Positions 15,254 to 17,956 of a stretch of DNA of 17,956 bases are shown here, one piece after another (position 1 is the first letter of the stretch; each line of letters starts with the position of its first letter). The position numbers were made by a program, and so were the translations under genes. Source of the DNA: an uncultured Campylobacter sp. (GTDB lineage Bacteria > Campylobacterota > Campylobacteria > Campylobacterales > Campylobacteraceae); assembly GCF_938030685.1 (NCBI RefSeq), contig NZ_CALHHX010000121.1, positions 1-17,956 of the forward strand, given 5' to 3'. Below the pieces are notes generated by a model, which was not told where the DNA came from, did not search any database, and worked only from the letters and a program-made list of their open reading frames with translations.

Positions 15254-16734
15254 AAAAATCGCTATTTGGCTACGGGCTTACGACCAGAGCGATCACCGAG
15301 CACTGCCGCGACGAAGGCGTCTGGGATATCTACGACGATAAATTTGAAATTTCTTCGGGCGCGCCGAAGCTAGACGAGTTCGGCAACGCGCTTTTAAACC
15401 CGAGCGAGTTCGATCCCGCCGCAAGCAAGCTTGAAATCCCAAGTCCTGGCTTTCCGCCGCATCACGAGCTGGTGCGAAAGGCACGGAATTTAATCAGCGA
15501 ATACGATTATTTTGGCGATTACGAAGGCCTTAAAATTTGGATCAGCGGCACGAACGGCAAGACGACGACGACGAAGATGATGCAGCACCTGCTCGAGCGA
15601 TACGGCTCGCAAATGGGCGGCAACGTGGGCGTTCCACTCGCAAAGCTTGATAAAAGCGCCAAAATTTGGGTGCTGGAGACGAGCTCGTTTACGCTGCACT
15701 ACACCAAGCATGCGCGCCCCGATATCTACGTGCTGCTTGCGATCACGCCCGATCATCTCAGCTGGCACGGCGATTTCGCGGAGTATGAGCGCGCCAAACT
15801 CTCGCCCCTGCTAGCGATGCGCGAAGGCTCCGTGGCGCTAATTCCGCGCGCCTACGAAAGCTCCGCCGCCGCGCAAAATAGCCTAGCCCGCGTGATCTGC
15901 TACGAAGACGAAGCGGATCTAGCGCAAAAATTCGGCATCGATTTAGGCGAGATAAAATTCCGCACTCCGTTTTTGATAGACGCGCTTTTGGCGCTGTGCG
16001 TGGAGAAAATTTTATTCGACAGATGCGACGTCGCGCGACTGAACGACTTCGTGATCGAAGGCAATAAGCTAGAGGAGCTTACCGACGCGCGCGGCAGGGT
16101 CTGGGTCAATGACACGAAGGCCACCAATATCGATGCGTGTGCACAAGCCCTTAAACGATATGCCGGGCGCAAAATACATCTGATCCTCGGCGGTGACGAC
16201 AAAGGTGTGGATCTGCACCCGCTTTTTGCGGAGTTTAAAAAATACGATCTGCGAATTTACGCGATCGGCTCAAATACCGATAAAATCGTGCGTTTGTGTG
16301 ACGAATACGGACTTCCTTGCGTGCGCTGCGAAATTTTACAAACGGCGGTGAGCGAAATTTCGAAGCGTTACCGAGGCGCAGATTTTGCAAAAAGCGTCGC
16401 AAACAAATTGGAAGTACAAAATTTAAGCGCGAATGGCGGATGCAACGGCGGCAAGGCGAAAAAAAGCGCAAAGATCGGCGAAAATACACTGCAAAAAGGC
16501 GATGACGGCGGCTCATCTGCCGCAAGCGACGACGCCTCTTCGCCGAAACGCCGTACAAACGACGGTGAAACTCGGAATTCGCAGAATTCTAAAAATTTCG
16601 AAAATTTTAAAAATTCCATGCATTCTGTGAGCGAAATAGCGCTGTTAAGCCCTGCATGTGCCAGTTTGGATCAATTTAAAAGCTACGCTGAACGCGGCGA
16701 GCTATTTAAAAAACAAGTCGCACAACTCGGATAG
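15250..16734 (+). CDS. murD: UDP-N-acetylmuramoylalanine--D-glutamate ligase MurD, with C-domain insertion
   Basis: MurD adds D-glutamate to UDP-MurNAc-L-Ala using ATP in the cytoplasm. The start is ATG 15250 (MKKSLFGYGLTTRAI), with AGGG about 7 nt upstream; an ATG seven codons earlier is less likely. The ATP-binding loop SGTNGKTTTTK lies at residues 99-109, with Lys104 in the P-loop. TPDHLSWHGDFAEYERAK and WVNDTKATNIDACAQAL are family blocks, and LILGGDDKG and LLSPACASLDQFKSYAERG mark the C-terminal domain. Length is 494 aa, against about 400-450 for most MurD. The excess lies between residue about 375 and the SPACAS block: a low-complexity Gly/Ser/Lys/Asn-rich stretch. The reading frame is intact, and all catalytic blocks are present, so the enzyme is probably active. 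Confidence 0.95.
   Translation: MKKSLFGYGLTTRAITEHCRDEGVWDIYDDKFEISSGAPKLDEFGNALLNPSEFDPAASKLEIPSPGFPPHHELVRKARNLISEYDYFGDYEGLKIWISGTNGKTTTTKMMQHLLERYGSQMGGNVGVPLAKLDKSAKIWVLETSSFTLHYTKHARPDIYVLLAITPDHLSWHGDFAEYERAKLSPLLAMREGSVALIPRAYESSAAAQNSLARVICYEDEADLAQKFGIDLGEIKFRTPFLIDALLALCVEKILFDRCDVARLNDFVIEGNKLEELTDARGRVWVNDTKATNIDACAQALKRYAGRKIHLILGGDDKGVDLHPLFAEFKKYDLRIYAIGSNTDKIVRLCDEYGLPCVRCEILQTAVSEISKRYRGADFAKSVANKLEVQNLSANGGCNGGKAKKSAKIGENTLQKGDDGGSSAASDDASSPKRRTNDGETRNSQNSKNFENFKNSMHSVSEIALLSPACASLDQFKSYAERGELFKKQVAQLG
16348..16637 (+). repeat. 11-bp direct repeat bounding a 93-codon low-complexity insert in murD
   Basis: GTGAGCGAAAT occurs at 16348-16358 and 16627-16637, exactly 279 bp (93 codons) apart, both encoding VSEI. 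Inside, 16576-16620 is a 9-bp tandem repeat of five degenerate units encoding Asn-(Ser/Phe)-any, preceded by Gly/Lys/Ser-rich sequence. Normal MurD proteins pass almost directly from the helix at residue about 370 to the LLSPACAS block. Confidence 0.6.
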
Positions 16735-16859
16735 ATAAGCATATCAAGTTTAGATGGATCAGGTCGAGCCTTTATTAATACATTTGCAATCGTATTTTAA
16801 AATTTCAACGCTTTTGCTGTGCGGATATCTAAATAAATTCAATCCCGAAGCAAACATCC

Positions 16860-17132
16860 CTATGTCACACTATTAGCCCGAGCACAATGTTTATAAAGAT
16901 GCTTCGTCAAGTCCAAATTAAAGCCAATTTTCGATGCTAAATTTAACCAATCGCTCCCAGCTGTCCGTTATACGCGTAAATTTAAAACAATGCTATCTTC
17001 TAGCACCAATTTATCCAATTTGCACAGCCTAAAACCAAGCGAATAATTTGCAAAGTCGGCTAAATAGTAAAATTTTATACCTCTTTGCTTTTTAGATCGA
17101 TAGCCCTTTTTGATTATTGCAAATTGCCGCAT
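16860..17132 (-). pseudogene. Possible decayed reading frame of unknown origin
   Basis: The 547-bp stretch between murD and the tRNA gene has no long intact frame. On the minus strand an ATG at 17132 opens 54 codons (MRQFAIIKKGYRSKK...) to TAA 16970-16968. The same frame continues with protein-like composition to TAG 16862-16860, and a neighbouring frame reads plausibly beyond it (GLNLFRYPHSKSVEILKY). No ribosome binding site precedes the ATG. This could be a broken gene, but AT-rich spacers can mimic one. I cannot name a family. Confidence 0.22.
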
Positions 17133-17281
17133 AAGCAATATTTTTCGCTACTGAAATTTATAAAATTTTAACTGAGTAAATTTGGCTGTTTCCGAGCGCA
17201 ACGTGCAAAAATCTAGCGAAAATCGAGAATTTTAACCGAGATTTAAGTATTGCATGGATAAAATTACTTTTCTTTTTCGGT

Positions 17282-17357
17282 GGTTGGATAGCTCAGTCGG
17301 TAGAGCAGCAGACTGAAAATCTGCGTGTCGGCAGTTCGATTCTGCCTCTAACCACCA
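17282..17357 (+). tRNA. tRNA-Phe (anticodon GAA)
   Basis: A 76-nt cloverleaf with encoded CCA at 17355-17357. The acceptor stem is GGTTGGA with TCTAACC (one G-T pair), the D arm GCTCAGTCGGTAGAGC, the anticodon stem GCAGA/TCTGC around loop CTGAAAA with anticodon GAA at 17315-17317, and the T arm GGCAG-TTCGATT-CTGCC. TAAAAT at 17259-17264 is a plausible -10 box about 18 bp upstream. No integrase or duplicated tRNA 3' end is visible downstream in the window. Confidence 0.97.
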
Positions 17358-17454
17358 CTTAATCTATTTTATCTTTTAATCGCTCTTTTTGTTTCTCTTT
17401 GTTGTTATGATGGTGCTTGCCTTAAATTCTGGTTATTTTTATGTTAATTCTGAG

Positions 17455-17460
17455 TATAAT
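17455..17460 (+). promoter_or_regulatory. Isolated -10-like TATAAT in AT-rich spacer
   Basis: A perfect TATAAT 98 bp after the tRNA gene. A transcript from near 17467 would contain a short hairpin (GCGTT 17486-17490 with AACGC 17498-17502) and a 21-codon ATG frame at 17512. The rest of 17358-17849 is very AT-rich and shows no gene. In such sequence a chance match is quite likely. Confidence 0.3.
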
Positions 17461-17849
17461 CGTTCTAAAAAATAGTCTTAATTAAGCGTTAAAGGCGAAC
17501 GCGTAAAACTCATGGAATACAGGCAGAGACTGCAAAGTGAAATTTATGCAGTGCATGCAGTAAACTGCGCAGAATAATAAAATTTGTACTACATTCGTTT
17601 GCTCGCGCGAACTTGTTTAAATTTTACCCCCGAAGTAACCTATAAATTTAAAGCCAAATAAATCAAACACGAAATAAGATGAAGGCAAAGCCGAGAAAAA
17701 AGTACAAAAGTTAAAATTTCAAAGTCTGCAAAATTTATAATAAAAAAAGAGATAGAAAAAAATAAGAGCTATAAAATTTGTAAATTTACAATAGCAATGA
17801 TTAGAAAAGAATACAACTATATAAAACTATAAAGTTCATAAAACCTTAT

Positions 17850-17882
17850 AAAAGGAGAAGTCCACCTTACACTCCTCCCCTT
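17850..17882 (-). terminator. Terminator of the gene entering from the right edge
   Basis: Arms at 17872-17882 and 17850-17860 form an 11-bp stem with an 11-nt loop in minus-strand RNA, including three G-U pairs; on the plus strand these positions would be A/C mismatches. The stem ends in CTTTT and lies 20 bp past the stop codon at 17903-17905. The strand-specific pairing supports minus-strand transcription. Confidence 0.55.
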
Positions 17883-17902
17883 ATTTTATATATTCTTTCT
17901 TA

Positions 17903-17956
17903 TTACTCTCCCTTACCCTTCTTGCCTCTCTTACCTTTAGCCTTAGATGATCCCTC
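17903..17956 (-). CDS. Lys/Gly-rich C-terminal tail of a partial gene
   Basis: On the minus strand a frame is open from the window edge to TAA 17905-17903. The 17 visible residues read EGSSKAKGKRGKKGKGE, a basic Lys/Gly tail of the kind found at the end of nucleic-acid-binding or intrinsically disordered proteins. A matching terminator lies 20 bp downstream, which supports a real gene end. Only the tail is visible, so no family can be given. Confidence 0.4.
   Translation of the reverse strand, partial: EGSSKAKGKRGKKGKGE

Noticed and set aside
17282..17956. Genomic island integrated at tRNA-Phe
   Set aside because: No integrase and no second copy of the tRNA 3' end are visible; the AT-rich spacer alone is not enough.

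Overview
The window looks like chromosomal DNA of a Campylobacter species. The evidence is the gene order (murD and mraY divergent from gpmI-fabG-acpP-fabF-accA, which as I recall matches the core order in C. jejuni), a ThyX-type thymidylate synthase, promoters that show a clear TATAAT -10 box but no obvious -35, and TTAAAATTT-rich spacers. The base composition is clearly richer in G+C than C. jejuni, which points to the oral group (C. gracilis, C. rectus, C. showae and relatives). The species assignment is inference.

Left part (1-2700, all minus strand): the N-terminal part of a DJ-1/PfpI-like gene runs off the left edge. A 59-nt terminator hairpin separates the unknown 248-aa gene from it. 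That unknown gene follows thyX by 34 bp. A nitroreductase with its own TATAAT promoter lies upstream of thyX.

Transporter part (2822-6358, plus strand): two paralogous sodium:neurotransmitter-symporter (NSS) family transporters flank an 843-bp non-coding spacer. The spacer is an array of degenerate direct repeats, each starting at an AATTTTAAAATT palindrome. Next comes an unrecognised single-pass membrane protein (6498-7328) whose N-terminal codons match the local composition while the rest is strikingly AT-rich.

Core operon (13872 down to 7674, minus strand): gpmI, fabG, acpP, fabF, accA, rho. It pairs a glycolytic enzyme with four fatty-acid synthesis genes and the transcription termination factor Rho. 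A TATAAT box about 80 bp upstream of gpmI is the likely promoter. Hairpins after rho, one of them with a T7 tract, probably end the transcript.

Cell-wall pair (14071-16734, plus strand): mraY and murD, peptidoglycan precursor enzymes. Between them is a 38-codon reading frame that begins 2 bp after mraY and overlaps murD by ATGA. MurD carries an in-frame extension of about 90 codons in its C-terminal domain, bounded by an 11-bp direct repeat and containing a 9-bp tandem repeat.

Right end (16735-17956): mostly non-coding. It holds a possible decayed reading frame, a clear tRNA-Phe(GAA), an AT-rich stretch with one isolated TATAAT, and a strand-specific terminator for a gene entering from the right edge, of which only a Lys/Gly-rich tail is visible. 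I saw no CRISPR array, insertion sequence or phage genes. The best candidates for something undescribed are the mraY-murD small ORF, the MurD insertion and the repeat array between the transporters.
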